Under the pieces are notes generated by a model, which saw only the letters and a program-made list of their open reading frames with translations, was not told the DNA's origin and ran no database searches. Both the position numbers and the translations under genes were made by a program. A DNA stretch of 64,000 bases from Bacillus gaemokensis (lineage in GTDB: Bacteria > Bacillota > Bacilli > Bacillales > Bacillaceae_G): contig NZ_LTAQ01000069.1 in NCBI RefSeq assembly GCF_001590835.1, forward strand, positions 151,158 through 215,157, given 5' to 3'. Of this stretch, positions 1 through 7,926 are shown piece by piece; the first letter of the stretch is position 1, and every line of letters starts with the position of its first letter.

Positions 1-831
1 ATGTTTGGTGACAATCTATCGTTTATTTCTGATACGACAATTGCGGCTGTTCGTTCGCAAGGAACAGAAATGAAGGATAAGTTTAAAACAAATTTCTTAA
101 TTGTATTACCAGCTGCAATAATTACAATTTTATTATTGGTTTTCATTACATTAGGGAATCATACAGAAATAAAAGCTCATACATTTGACTGGGTGAAAAT
201 TTTGCCATATGCAGGTGTGCTTGTTACAGCGTTACTTGGATGGAATGTGCTCATTGTATTAACGGGTGGAACGGTTTTATCTGGAGTTATAGGCCTTGTA
301 GATGGAAGTTATACATTGGCAAGCTTCTTTAAAAGTGTAACAACGGGAATCAACGGGATGATGGAGCTAGTGCTATTGGCCATTTTAATCGGTGGAATGG
401 TTGAAATCATTCAATATAATGGTGGTATTCAATATTTAATGGATACATTAACACGTAATATTCGTTCGCAAAAAGGTGCAGAATTTGGGATTGCTGGATT
501 AGTTAGTCTGACGAATATGTGCACAGCGAATAACACCATTTCTATTATATTCACGGGTCCACTTGCAAAAAATATTGCGGATCAATATGAAATTGATCCA
601 CGAAAATCAGCGAGTGTATTAGATCTTTTCTCATGTTGTGTTCAAGGATTAGTTCCATATGGTGCTCAAATGTTAACGGCAGCAGGATTTGCAGCATTAT
701 CTCCGATTGAATTGTTGCCATATGCATTTTATCCAATATTAGTTGGGATTTGTGGTATAGTTTCAATTCTGATTGGCTTTCCGCGGTTTTCAAAGGCGGC
801 GGAAAAAAAGAAATATCATAAAACAGCGTAA
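1..831 (+). CDS. NhaC-type Na+/H+ antiporter, C-terminal part (runs in from the left edge)
   Basis: This is the C-terminal 276 residues of a multi-pass transporter of the NhaC antiporter family, which exchanges Na+ (sometimes with an organic acid) for H+ across the cytoplasmic membrane. At least five hydrophobic segments are visible. A polar membrane stretch around residues 165-185 (LTNMCTANNTISIIF) and the later CCVQGLVPYGAQ segment are typical of the family. The ATG at position 1 is an internal methionine, because the sequence starts mid-protein and family members exceed 450 residues. The gene ends just before a terminator. The substrate cannot be told from this part; a malate/Na+-lactate exchanger of the same family is possible. 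Confidence 0.8.
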   Translation: MFGDNLSFISDTTIAAVRSQGTEMKDKFKTNFLIVLPAAIITILLLVFITLGNHTEIKAHTFDWVKILPYAGVLVTALLGWNVLIVLTGGTVLSGVIGLVDGSYTLASFFKSVTTGINGMMELVLLAILIGGMVEIIQYNGGIQYLMDTLTRNIRSQKGAEFGIAGLVSLTNMCTANNTISIIFTGPLAKNIADQYEIDPRKSASVLDLFSCCVQGLVPYGAQMLTAAGFAALSPIELLPYAFYPILVGICGIVSILIGFPRFSKAAEKKKYHKTA

Positions 832-833
832 AG

Positions 834-866
834 AAAAAGGATGTCTTGTATAAGGCATCCTTTTTT
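834..866. terminator. Bidirectional terminator between the antiporter and the DUF4240-like gene
   Basis: A hairpin with arms AAAAAGGATG and CATCCTTTTT lies three bases after the antiporter stop. It has a T-run on the plus strand and, read backwards, on the minus strand, so it can end both convergent transcripts. Confidence 0.8.
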
Positions 867-921
867 CGAATCGCTCTTTGGTTTACAATATGAAAAAGTT
901 TTTTTAATGTAGTGTATACAC

Positions 922-1863
922 TTACTTCCAACCTGCTTTATTTGAAAAGGATTCATAATCACATCCTGTTTCATATTTAAAGTCTTTATTCATCCTTCGC
1001 ATATATGCTTTTTCTGCCAGATATAGTAGCGGTTCAAACTCTTCGTCTTTTGGCATATGAACAGGTTCTACTAGAGCCTGTTCGTATAAATCTTTTCCTC
1101 TCGCGATTGCAAGACAGCGTGTATATAAGAACCCATCGGCTGAAACATAATCTTTTGTTTTGCAAAAGGAAGCTGTGCTAATATGTTTGGCATGCTCTAT
1201 TGTATCTAAGAGATACAATTTATAAGATAGAGATTCATGAAATTACTTTATATCTTTTACTTTCATAAGGGACAGTGCCTCGATGGCAGGTTCTAATACA
1301 TCATAATTATCTTCGACTTGTAATTCCAAATCTAAGAGGGAAATAATTTTCCAAAATGTACAATCCTCCATCATTTCTTTGGGAGACTGTGGTAGCTCTT
1401 TCCATTCACGCAGCATGTTTTCTTCTTCTTCACGTATTTCTTTTTCAAAGTTTACTCTATCGTGTTTCCAGCGCCATTCATGCCAAACTTCTATGCCAAT
1501 ATGTTCGTCCCATCCACCGCTATATGAAGAACATGTTAATTTCTTCTCTATATTGGAGAGAGGAATGTTCCCAAGATAAATAGCGTCTGGTGGAACATGT
1601 CCATCTACCCAATATAATGCAAGTTCATTTTCATAGAAAAAGCGATTTTCTTTCAAAATATGGTGTAAACGTTTATCTTCTAGGTTTGGGATGCCTACAT
1701 CTAAATAGGGAGTTGTTGCAAGTAAAGTGGAATTACTTATTCTATTTATCACTCGAACAGCTCCGTACCAATTATTAGGTAAAGTCACCGCATAGATATC
1801 ACCAATTTCTACAGGTTGAATGCGCTTCTCTTTCAATATATCCGGCCCCCTATAATTAGGCAT
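922..1863 (-). pseudogene. DUF4240-like protein interrupted by one in-frame stop codon
   Basis: A single minus-strand frame of 312 sense codons is cut by a TAA at 1243-1245. The first part (206 codons) has a domain opening with a GDIYAVTLPNNWYGAVRVI-type stretch, a charged helix near residue 150, and then FWKIISLLDLE, which starts a DUF4240-like domain. After the stop the same frame continues without any shift: FHESLSYKLYLLDTIEHAK, then ADGFLYTRCLAIARGK and LLYLAEKAYMRR, the rest of that domain. The codon sits where homologues, as I recall them, have a polar residue such as Gln, so CAA to TAA is the simplest explanation. The downstream part could restart at the TTG at 1218 but has no good ribosome site. 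Function is unknown; the family is common in the B. cereus group, sometimes near immunity genes. A 20-bp palindrome covers the start codon. Confidence 0.75.
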
Positions 1864-1897
1864 AGATACTCTTTTATTATCTATGCCTAATTATAGG
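1849..1897. repeat. Perfect 20-bp inverted repeat over the start of the DUF4240-like gene
   Basis: The arms 1849-1868 and 1878-1897 are exact reverse complements (core TATGCCTAATTATAGG) around a 9-nt loop. On the minus strand the right-hand copy contains the ATG at 1863, so a transcript starting upstream would fold the start codon into a 20-bp stem. There is no T-run, so it is not a standard terminator. Confidence 0.85.
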
Positions 1898-1982
1898 ATG
1901 CAACAAGAATTTCATAAGCCTTAATAAAAACTTTAAAGCCATATTTACTAAAGAAAATGTTCTTTTTAGCTCTCCTGTTTGG

Positions 1983-2097
1983 TTTATCCCGCTATTTTAG
2001 GGTAGTAAGACCCCCACCTCAAGGTTCGGAGAGAAATGAGGAAGATAGGTGGGGGATAACTGCCCGTAAAAGTCCGATTGGTGAGAGTTAATATAGG
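1983..2097 (+). repeat. bcr1-like repeat, 3' end missing
   Basis: This copy starts TTTATCCCGCTATTT and runs through the CCCCCACCTC ... TAGGTGGGGG hairpin and the CCGATTGGTGA segment, then diverges before the distal GTGGGG hairpin seen in the full copies at 14119 and 23858. bcr1 is a repeat of about 155 bp restricted to the B. cereus group. The copy ends just before the lia promoter region. Confidence 0.8.
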
Positions 2098-2107
2098 GCT
2101 GACCTGA

Positions 2108-2180
2108 AATAGGTCTTAAGTCTGATTCGAAAACGGTTCTTAAGCTCGTTATGGAAAAATGAAAAAATAGTTAAGATAAG
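2108..2180 (+). promoter_or_regulatory. Candidate LiaR-responsive promoter region of the lia operon
   Basis: Between the bcr1 fragment and liaI lie two TCTTAAG repeats at 2114-2120 and 2138-2144, 24 bp apart, flanking TCTGATTCGAAAACGG. LiaR-controlled promoters have an operator just upstream of a weak promoter that lacks a good -35 box. A possible -10 (TAAGAT) lies near 2172. The placement fits; the exact operator is inferred. Confidence 0.4.
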
Positions 2181-2210
2181 AGTATCAAATCGAAGGGAGG
2201 CGAGCACAAG

Positions 2211-2567
2211 ATGAAACAATTTTTAGCGTTTATCGCAGCTGGTATTCTGGCTTTAATTGCTCTTAGTAGTTTTGCTGGTATTGTAGGATTGGCAATTGGA
2301 GCTGGGATTGTATATTGGAGCTATAAATCATTTGTGCGAGCACAATCATTTTTTGGAAAGTTAGCTTGGGGTATTGTCGGTTTAATCGGCTTGTCAATCG
2401 CCCTTTCCTACTCTCCAGCATTAATTGGGATCGGGGCATTAGTAGTTCTATACTACGGGTACCGTGAGTGGAAAAAAGAAAAAGATGTAGTAGTTGATTC
2501 TACTTCAGAAGGTTCTAAACCATACAGTAACTTTGAAGCTGAGTGGAACAAATTAATAAAAAACTAA
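2211..2567 (+). CDS. liaI: LiaI-like small membrane protein of the lia operon
   Basis: This 118-residue protein is mostly hydrophobic, with three or four membrane segments in residues 1-85, followed by a charged tail (YGYREWKKEKD) ending in SNFEAEWNKLIKN. In B. subtilis LiaI is the small membrane partner that anchors the PspA-like LiaH during envelope stress. The identification rests on size, topology and position directly before liaH rather than on a diagnostic motif. The start is set by GGGAGG ten bases before the ATG. The gene probably shares a LiaR-controlled transcript with liaH. Confidence 0.65.
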   Translation: MKQFLAFIAAGILALIALSSFAGIVGLAIGAGIVYWSYKSFVRAQSFFGKLAWGIVGLIGLSIALSYSPALIGIGALVVLYYGYREWKKEKDVVVDSTSEGSKPYSNFEAEWNKLIKN

Positions 2568-2621
2568 TGAAAACTAATATAAAACAACTTAAATTATAAA
2601 GTAGAAGAGAGGAAGATTATA

Positions 2622-3284
2622 ATGAAACAATCTTTATTCGGACGTGTACGTGAGGCGATTTTAGCAGATTTCCATAATGTTTTAGATGAGAAGGAAAGAA
2701 AAAATCCAATTGCTATGTTAAATCAATATTTACGCGATAGTGAGCGTGAAGTAACAAAAATTGAAAAGTTAATTCAGCGTCATAAAACATTAAAATCTAA
2801 CTTTGCTCGGGAACTTGAGCAGGCTCGTTACTTCGTAAATAAGAGATCAAAGCAAGCTGTAATTGCACAAGAAGCAGGAGAATTACAATTACATGAACGT
2901 GCATTAGAAGAAGTGGCGTACTACGAAGGGCAAGTAGCTCGCTTAGAAGAAATGTATGCAGGTGTTGAGGAGCAAATTGACGAATTAGAACGTCGCTTAT
3001 CTGAAATGAAAAACAAGCTAAAAGAAATGAATGCGAAGCGTATGGAATTAATGGCACGTGAAAATATGGCGCATGCGAATCGTCGGATGAATACGGCTCT
3101 TCATAAAATGGATGAAAATAACCCATTTTTACGATTTGAAGAAATTGAAGATCACGTTCGTGATTTAGAGCTGCGCATGAATGAAGATCATGAGCGTGAT
3201 ACATTTGATATGAAAATTGCAAAGCTTGAGCGTGAAATGAAAGAAAAAAATGAAGTATCTTTAGATAAAGAAGTAATAAAATAA
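2622..3284 (+). CDS. liaH: LiaH, PspA/IM30-family envelope-stress protein
   Basis: This 220-residue protein is almost entirely alpha-helical coiled coil with heptad-like Glu/Lys/Leu patterns. It has the PspA-family N-terminus (SLFGRVREAILADFHNVLDEKE, then NPIAMLNQYLRD). PspA/LiaH proteins form large oligomers that coat and stabilise the cytoplasmic membrane when antibiotics damage the envelope. Length matches the B. subtilis protein (about 225). The ATG follows a GAGAGGA site. It lies 54 bp after liaI and is followed by a hairpin that could lower readthrough into liaF, which would fit the strong liaIH and weak liaFSR expression known from B. subtilis. Confidence 0.9.
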   Translation: MKQSLFGRVREAILADFHNVLDEKERKNPIAMLNQYLRDSEREVTKIEKLIQRHKTLKSNFARELEQARYFVNKRSKQAVIAQEAGELQLHERALEEVAYYEGQVARLEEMYAGVEEQIDELERRLSEMKNKLKEMNAKRMELMARENMAHANRRMNTALHKMDENNPFLRFEEIEDHVRDLELRMNEDHERDTFDMKIAKLEREMKEKNEVSLDKEVIK

Positions 3285-3322
3285 TTGTAGTATATTATAA
3301 AACGTGCTTATGATATAGTGAG

Positions 3323-3360
3323 AGAAGAAAAGGTGTTGGAAAGCAATACCTTTTTCTTCT
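3323..3360 (+). terminator. Leaky terminator or attenuator between liaH and liaF
   Basis: An imperfect long hairpin (AGAAGAAAAGGT ... ACCTTTTTCTTCT) ends in a T/C-rich run. It lies between the highly induced liaIH pair and the sensory genes, where partial termination would be expected. Confidence 0.6.
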
Positions 3361-3391
3361 ATTTATATGTAATAAGAAGGGGGGAGCTGAA

Positions 3392-4132
3392 ATGAAGCAA
3401 CAATTTTCAAAAACACAATTAGTGGGGATGCTCCTCATCATATTTGGATTTGGTCTTTTTATTGATATGGTTCTTGGACATTTTGAACCAGGCGGCCTTA
3501 TTTTTGCATTTATTATGATTATGTTTGGTAGGCATTATCGAAAAAAGAATCGTTATGTGAGAGGGAATGTGTTTTTATTTGTCGGAGGTCTTGTTTTTTT
3601 ATTCTTCCTATTTTCTTCGGCAGCCTTCGTGCTCGTTGTATTTGCTTGCTTAGCTTTTATCGGCTATCAACTTATTCAAGGAAAGCAGAAGCAAAAAGTT
3701 GTCCAGGTAGAAATTAAAGAAAAAGGATATATAGATGAAGACAAACAAATATATCGTACAGAACCATATTTGAAAAATATGATGGTAGGTAATGTACGAA
3801 TGATGGATCATATTTATGAGCTAGAAGATATTAATGTTCAGTATGGAGTCGGTGATGTTGAAATTGATTTGACGACTGCGATGATCCCAGAGGGCGAAAC
3901 GGTTATTGTGATTCGCGGTGTTATTGGGAATATTCGTTTGTATGTTCCTTACGATATTGAATTATCTTTAAATCATTCTGTTATTGTTGGTAGAATGCTG
4001 CTTCCAGGGCATGAAGAAACAGGGTTTAATCGAAATGTTACGTTCAAGACAGAGCAGTATAAAGAAGCACCTCGTCGTATTAAAATTATTTCTTCGCTTG
4101 TCGTAGGCGATACGGAAGTGAGGAAAGTATAA
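3392..4132 (+). CDS. liaF: LiaF, membrane inhibitor of the LiaRS two-component system
   Basis: This 246-residue protein has four membrane segments in residues 8-92 and a cytoplasmic C-terminal domain from about residue 130 (MMVGNVRMMD ... GVGDVEIDLTTAMIPEGE ... VVGDTEVRKV). The repeated glycine-rich beta-strand pattern is typical of LiaF/YvqF and cell-wall-active-antibiotic response proteins. In Firmicutes LiaF holds the kinase LiaS inactive until cell-wall antibiotics appear. The stop overlaps the liaS start by one base (TAATG), implying translational coupling. The start is preceded by AAGGGGGGAGC. Confidence 0.9.
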   Translation: MKQQFSKTQLVGMLLIIFGFGLFIDMVLGHFEPGGLIFAFIMIMFGRHYRKKNRYVRGNVFLFVGGLVFLFFLFSSAAFVLVVFACLAFIGYQLIQGKQKQKVVQVEIKEKGYIDEDKQIYRTEPYLKNMMVGNVRMMDHIYELEDINVQYGVGDVEIDLTTAMIPEGETVIVIRGVIGNIRLYVPYDIELSLNHSVIVGRMLLPGHEETGFNRNVTFKTEQYKEAPRRIKIISSLVVGDTEVRKV

Positions 4133-5184
4133 TGAAAAAGCAAAAGAATATTTCATGGATGTATATTCGTTACTCTATGTTATCTTCTGTTAGTATCGCG
4201 CTTATTTGTACGATTGTGTATGTATGGAAAAGTGGGCAAGATGTATACGATTTATTATGGAAAGAATCCATCGCTTCTGTTCCAATTAGCTTGTTCATTA
4301 TGAGCACAAGTCTTCTTATTGGGGGGATTGTCGGATATGCGATTGGTTACTATATGCAACAACGTATTCAAGGCTTAAATACTTTTTTATTTGAAGTAGA
4401 GCGAGGGAATTTTCCAAAGGACGTTTCGTTTACTGCAGAGGATGAATTTCATGAAGTAGAGCGAAAGGTAATTGCGCTTGCTAAGCGATTAGAGGAACAA
4501 GCTGGATTGTTTCAAAAAGTAACGAATGAACGAGCTCATTGGAATGAAGAGATGAGACAAGAAGCTATTTCTCAAGAAAGGCATCGATTAGCTAGGGAAC
4601 TGCATGATTCAGTGAGTCAGCAGTTATTTGCAATGTCTATGATGATGTCAGCCATTAATGAGCAGGTTGACAAAATTCCAGAAACAACAAAAAAACAATT
4701 ACATCTTGTTGAAAATATGGTTGTGAATGCACAATCAGAAATGAGGGCATTACTTCTTCATTTGCGTCCTGTACAACTTGAAGGTAAAAAATTGACTGAA
4801 GGTATAGAAGAGTTATTAACAGAACTTTCTAGAAAACAACATATGAAAATTGAATGGCTGATTGAACCAATTCAATTGAAAAAAGGTGTGGAAGATCATT
4901 TGTTCCGTATTGTGCAAGAAGCATTGTCTAATACACTGCGGCATGCGAAAGCAAAGAAAACGGAGGTACGTCTTCGGCAAATTGATCAATATGCAATTCT
5001 AAAAATCATTGATGATGGTGTTGGATTCAAAGTAGGTGTCAATAAGGCTGGATCATATGGTTTAAGGTCTATTCAAGAGCGTGTCCATGAAATTGGTGGA
5101 ACGTTAAAGGTACTAAGCTTCCCAAATAAAGGTACACAAATTGAAGTGAAAGTGCCAATTATGATAGAGAGAGAGGGGGAATAA
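4132..5184 (+). CDS. liaS: LiaS, NarL-group sensor histidine kinase
   Basis: This 350-residue kinase has two membrane helices (about residues 15-31 and 50-75) separated by only about 20 extracellular residues, the intramembrane-sensing layout. A HAMP-like segment follows. The HisKA_3 dimerisation helix carries the phospho-accepting His158 in [15 protein letters not shown]. The HATPase domain has [10 protein letters not shown] and DDGVGFK. It phosphorylates LiaR in response to lipid-II-binding antibiotics and is held in check by LiaF. It overlaps liaF by one base and is followed after one base by liaR. Confidence 0.92.
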   Translation: MKKQKNISWMYIRYSMLSSVSIALICTIVYVWKSGQDVYDLLWKESIASVPISLFIMSTSLLIGGIVGYAIGYYMQQRIQGLNTFLFEVERGNFPKDVSFTAEDEFHEVERKVIALAKRLEEQAGLFQKVTNERAHWNEEMRQEAISQERHRLARELHDSVSQQLFAMSMMMSAINEQVDKIPETTKKQLHLVENMVVNAQSEMRALLLHLRPVQLEGKKLTEGIEELLTELSRKQHMKIEWLIEPIQLKKGVEDHLFRIVQEALSNTLRHAKAKKTEVRLRQIDQYAILKIIDDGVGFKVGVNKAGSYGLRSIQERVHEIGGTLKVLSFPNKGTQIEVKVPIMIEREGE

Positions 5185-5185
5185 C

Positions 5186-5818
5186 ATGATTAAAGTATTA
5201 CTTGTTGATGATCATGAAATGGTTCGGATGGGCGTATCGGCGTATTTATCGACACAATCAGATATTGAAGTAGTTGGAGAAGCTGAAAATGGAAGAAAAG
5301 GTTCGGAATTAGCGTTAACCTTAAAGCCAGATATTATTTTAATGGACCTTGTAATGGATGAAATGGATGGTGTTGAGGCAACGCGTGCAATTATTCAAGA
5401 ATGGCCAGAAGCGAAAATCGTAGTCGTAACAAGCTTTTTAGATGATGAAAAATTATATCCTGTCATTGAGGCGGGAGCAACGAGTTATTTACTCAAAACG
5501 TCAAAAGCCAGTGATATTGCAGATGCAGTGAGAGCGACTTATGATGGGGAAACAGTGTTAGAGCCGAAAGTGACTGGAAAAATGATGTCTCGTATGCGCC
5601 AGAAGAAAGAACAGCCCCTTCATGAAGATTTAACAGAAAGAGAATTTGAAATTTTATTGTTAATTGCAGAAGGGAAAAGTAATCAGGAAATTGCAGACGA
5701 ATTATTTATTGCGCTCAAGACAGTGAAAACGCATGTAAGTAATATATTGAATAAATTAAATGTAAGTGATCGTACGCAGGCGGTTATTTATGCATTTAGG
5801 CATCAATTAACGAAATAA
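5186..5818 (+). CDS. liaR: LiaR, LuxR/NarL-type response regulator
   Basis: This 210-residue regulator has a receiver domain (DD at residues 8-9, phospho-acceptor Asp54 in [12 protein letters not shown], Thr and Lys of the switch in VTSFLDD and YLLKTS). A C-terminal LuxR-type helix-turn-helix follows ([22 protein letters not shown] ... [11 protein letters not shown]). It is the DNA-binding partner of LiaS and is expected to activate the liaIH promoter upstream. It is the last gene of the liaIHFSR unit and is followed by a strong terminator. Confidence 0.93.
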   Translation: MIKVLLVDDHEMVRMGVSAYLSTQSDIEVVGEAENGRKGSELALTLKPDIILMDLVMDEMDGVEATRAIIQEWPEAKIVVVTSFLDDEKLYPVIEAGATSYLLKTSKASDIADAVRATYDGETVLEPKVTGKMMSRMRQKKEQPLHEDLTEREFEILLLIAEGKSNQEIADELFIALKTVKTHVSNILNKLNVSDRTQAVIYAFRHQLTK

Positions 5819-5856
5819 AAAAGAGCTTCCATACGCATTGTGGAAGCTTCCTTTAT
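5819..5856 (+). terminator. Terminator of the lia operon
   Basis: The hairpin GAGCTTCCA ... TGGAAGCTTC follows the liaR stop directly and runs into CTTTATT. Confidence 0.8.
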
Positions 5857-5884
5857 TGACGCACCTTCTTGAAAGCGTTATCAT
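5856..5884 (+). promoter_or_regulatory. Sigma-A promoter overlapped by a perfect CcpA cre site
   Basis: The promoter reads TTGACG (5856-5861), a 17-bp spacer, then TATCAT (5879-5884). TGAAAGCGTTATCA at 5870-5883 matches the cre consensus TGWNANCGNTNWCA at every position and covers the -10 box. This layout predicts catabolite repression of the small gene at 5921. Confidence 0.75.
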
Positions 5885-5920
5885 TTAATTAGAAACAGTA
5901 CATACAAAGGGGGAGAGTGT

Positions 5921-6184
5921 ATGTTAGTTCAAACGATATTTGAAACAGGTAAAAAAGAAAAGTTAGGGAATTTCGTGAACGCATTGCAGGCACTGCAGGA
6001 GCAGTATGATGTTGATACGGATTGTATTGCGATTATCGAGTCGAAAGAAGATTATTATTTATTTCTAGTAAAACAAAAAGATGGCTATGATGTTGTAAAA
6101 GTAGAAACAGTTGATACGAATCTTGAATATTATATGAAGGCGTATAAAGTAAGTAGCTTTAACCATACTTCTTACCAAATATAA
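5921..6184 (+). CDS. Conserved hypothetical protein, 87 aa, probably CcpA-repressed
   Basis: I do not recognise this small soluble protein. It has no signal peptide or membrane helix. It reads as alternating helix and strand (LGNFVNALQALQEQYD, DCIAIIES, YYLFLVKQKDGYDVVKVET). The ATG follows a strong AAGGGGGAGAG site. It is a single-gene unit, with its own promoter carrying a perfect cre, and terminators on both sides. The regulatory site suggests a role when preferred carbon sources run out; the biochemical role is unknown. Confidence 0.75.
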   Translation: MLVQTIFETGKKEKLGNFVNALQALQEQYDVDTDCIAIIESKEDYYLFLVKQKDGYDVVKVETVDTNLEYYMKAYKVSSFNHTSYQI

Positions 6185-6210
6185 AAAACTCCCTTAAATG
6201 GGAGTTTTGT
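6185..6210. terminator. Terminator between the 87-aa gene and brnQ
   Basis: The arms AAAACTCCC and GGGAGTTTT surround a 6-nt loop. The structure is symmetrical enough to serve both convergent genes. Confidence 0.8.
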
Positions 6211-6212
6211 TA

Positions 6213-7568
6213 TTAGGAGGCCTCAGCTTCAGAATGAATTTCTATTAGTGGTACTGGTGTTGTACCCTTTAACTTTGCGACTACAAGACCAATAATTGCT
6301 CCTGCTAGTGCCGGTAAGAACCAACCAATTCCTTCGCTGTATAATGGGATAGATTCAAAATAAGACGTAATAAATGTGACTGATATATTTCCTTGCTTTA
6401 ATCCATCGAATACACTTATTACTGCTGCGCCAATTAAAGCACCGACATAAACTGATCGGTAACCGCCGAAGTACTTATGAAGTAGTGATAATAGTACCAG
6501 TACGATAGCGATTGGATATACAACAAGTAAAATTGGGACAGAGATAGCAATAATGTTTGTTAGCCCTAGGTTTGCTACTAGTAGTCCTAATCCACAAATT
6601 GTAGCGGCTAAATTCTTGTATGAAAATTTTGTAAATAACGTTGAGAAATATTGACTACATGCTGCAATAAGGCCAACGCATGTTGTTAAACAAGCAAGTG
6701 TAACAATAACTGCTAATAAAGTAAGGCCATAAGGACCAAATAATTGTTGAACAATAATAGTAAGCAATTGACCGCCATTCTTTGCATATCCAAGAGAAAT
6801 ACTAGTTGCACCAAGCCAACCAAGTGCTCCATATACAAGTACGAGACCAGTAGCCGCAATAAGTCCTGCTTTTGTCGTTGCAATTGCGATTGATTTACGA
6901 TCTTCGATACCTTTAGAGCGGATTGCATTTACAACAATAATTCCAAATGCAAGTGCTGAAATGGTATCCATTGTTAAATATCCTTCCATAAACCCTTTGA
7001 AGATAGGAGACGTTTGATACTCTTGCATCGCTGGTCCTGATTGTCCAAGTGGGGTGAATACACTTTTGACAAATAATAAAAAAATAGAAAGTAATAAAAT
7101 AGGCGTTAATAGATTTCCGATACGATCAACTAGCTTAGAAGGATTTAAGCTAAGCCAATATACGATGGAAAAGAAAATGATTGTATATAGAAATAGTGCT
7201 AAGCTGCTAGTACGAACTGTTTCTGGTAAAAACGAACTAACACCCATTTCGTAAGCGACGTTGGCAACACGTGGAATTCCCATAGATGGACCAATTGAAA
7301 TATATACGACAACTGTAAAGAAAATCCCGAACATGGGGTGAACACGACTAGCAAGTTGCTGCATTCCATTACCTGAAAGAGAAATTGCAATAACTGTTAA
7401 TAGTGGTAAACCGACACCAGTTAGTAAAAATCCAATCATTGCTGGCCAAAAGTGTTCACCAGCATTTTGACCAAGCATTGGAGGGAAAATTAAATTACCT
7501 GCTCCAAAAAATAAAGAAAATAGCATAAGACCTGTGAAAAAAACATGTTTTTTTGATACAGTTTTCAT
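6213..7568 (-). CDS. brnQ: BrnQ, branched-chain amino acid carrier (LIVCS family)
   Basis: This 451-residue protein has about 12 membrane segments. It starts with the family signature LFSLFFGAGNLIFPPMLGQNAG near residues 15-35. LIVCS carriers import leucine, isoleucine and valine with Na+ or H+. The start follows AAAAGGAGGAACAACAATG. The gene is preceded on the minus strand by an isoleucine-type T-box leader, so transcription should rise when tRNA-Ile is uncharged. That supports isoleucine as a physiological substrate. The downstream hairpin is shared with the convergent 87-aa gene. Confidence 0.93.
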   Translation of the reverse strand: MKTVSKKHVFFTGLMLFSLFFGAGNLIFPPMLGQNAGEHFWPAMIGFLLTGVGLPLLTVIAISLSGNGMQQLASRVHPMFGIFFTVVVYISIGPSMGIPRVANVAYEMGVSSFLPETVRTSSLALFLYTIIFFSIVYWLSLNPSKLVDRIGNLLTPILLLSIFLLFVKSVFTPLGQSGPAMQEYQTSPIFKGFMEGYLTMDTISALAFGIIVVNAIRSKGIEDRKSIAIATTKAGLIAATGLVLVYGALGWLGATSISLGYAKNGGQLLTIIVQQLFGPYGLTLLAVIVTLACLTTCVGLIAACSQYFSTLFTKFSYKNLAATICGLGLLVANLGLTNIIAISVPILLVVYPIAIVLVLLSLLHKYFGGYRSVYVGALIGAAVISVFDGLKQGNISVTFITSYFESIPLYSEGIGWFLPALAGAIIGLVVAKLKGTTPVPLIEIHSEAEAS

Positions 7569-7607
7569 TGTTGTTCCTCCTTTTAGAAAAATTCATCCGT
7601 AAGAACA

Positions 7608-7870
7608 CAAAAAACTCGCCCCTTAAAAAAGGGACGAGTTATATTTACCCGCGATACCACCCTAGTTCATACATGTAGAAATATCTATATGTATGCGGCT
7701 TTGCAACGTACAACATGATACGTGTTCCTTGTAACGGGGGACGACCGGTAAGAACTTACTACATCGTTCGGTTCTACTTCTCGGAGATGATTTTCGGTTA
7801 CGCACTGAACATTGGCTTTCAGCAAAATGCCAACTCTCTGGGGAACAGCTTTATAACGTACTCGTTCTCT
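7608..7870 (-). promoter_or_regulatory. T-box riboswitch upstream of brnQ, isoleucine specifier
   Basis: Read on the minus strand, the leader has the AGAGAG kink-turn motif near its 5' end. The specifier region GAAAATCATCTCCGAG (about 7780-7795) contains AUC whichever of two adjacent triplets is used. The antiterminator T-box is AGGGTGGTATCGCG (7650-7663), one base from the consensus AGGGTGGNACCGCG. A terminator with arms AACTCGTCCCTT/AAGGGGCGAGTT and a T-run lies at 7608-7640. Uncharged tRNA-Ile is expected to stabilise the antiterminator and switch on brnQ. Confidence 0.92.
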
Positions 7871-7926
7871 TCAATGAATTTTGTTCAAGTATTCTGACAG
7901 TATTTTCACATGTTTTTTTCATAAAG

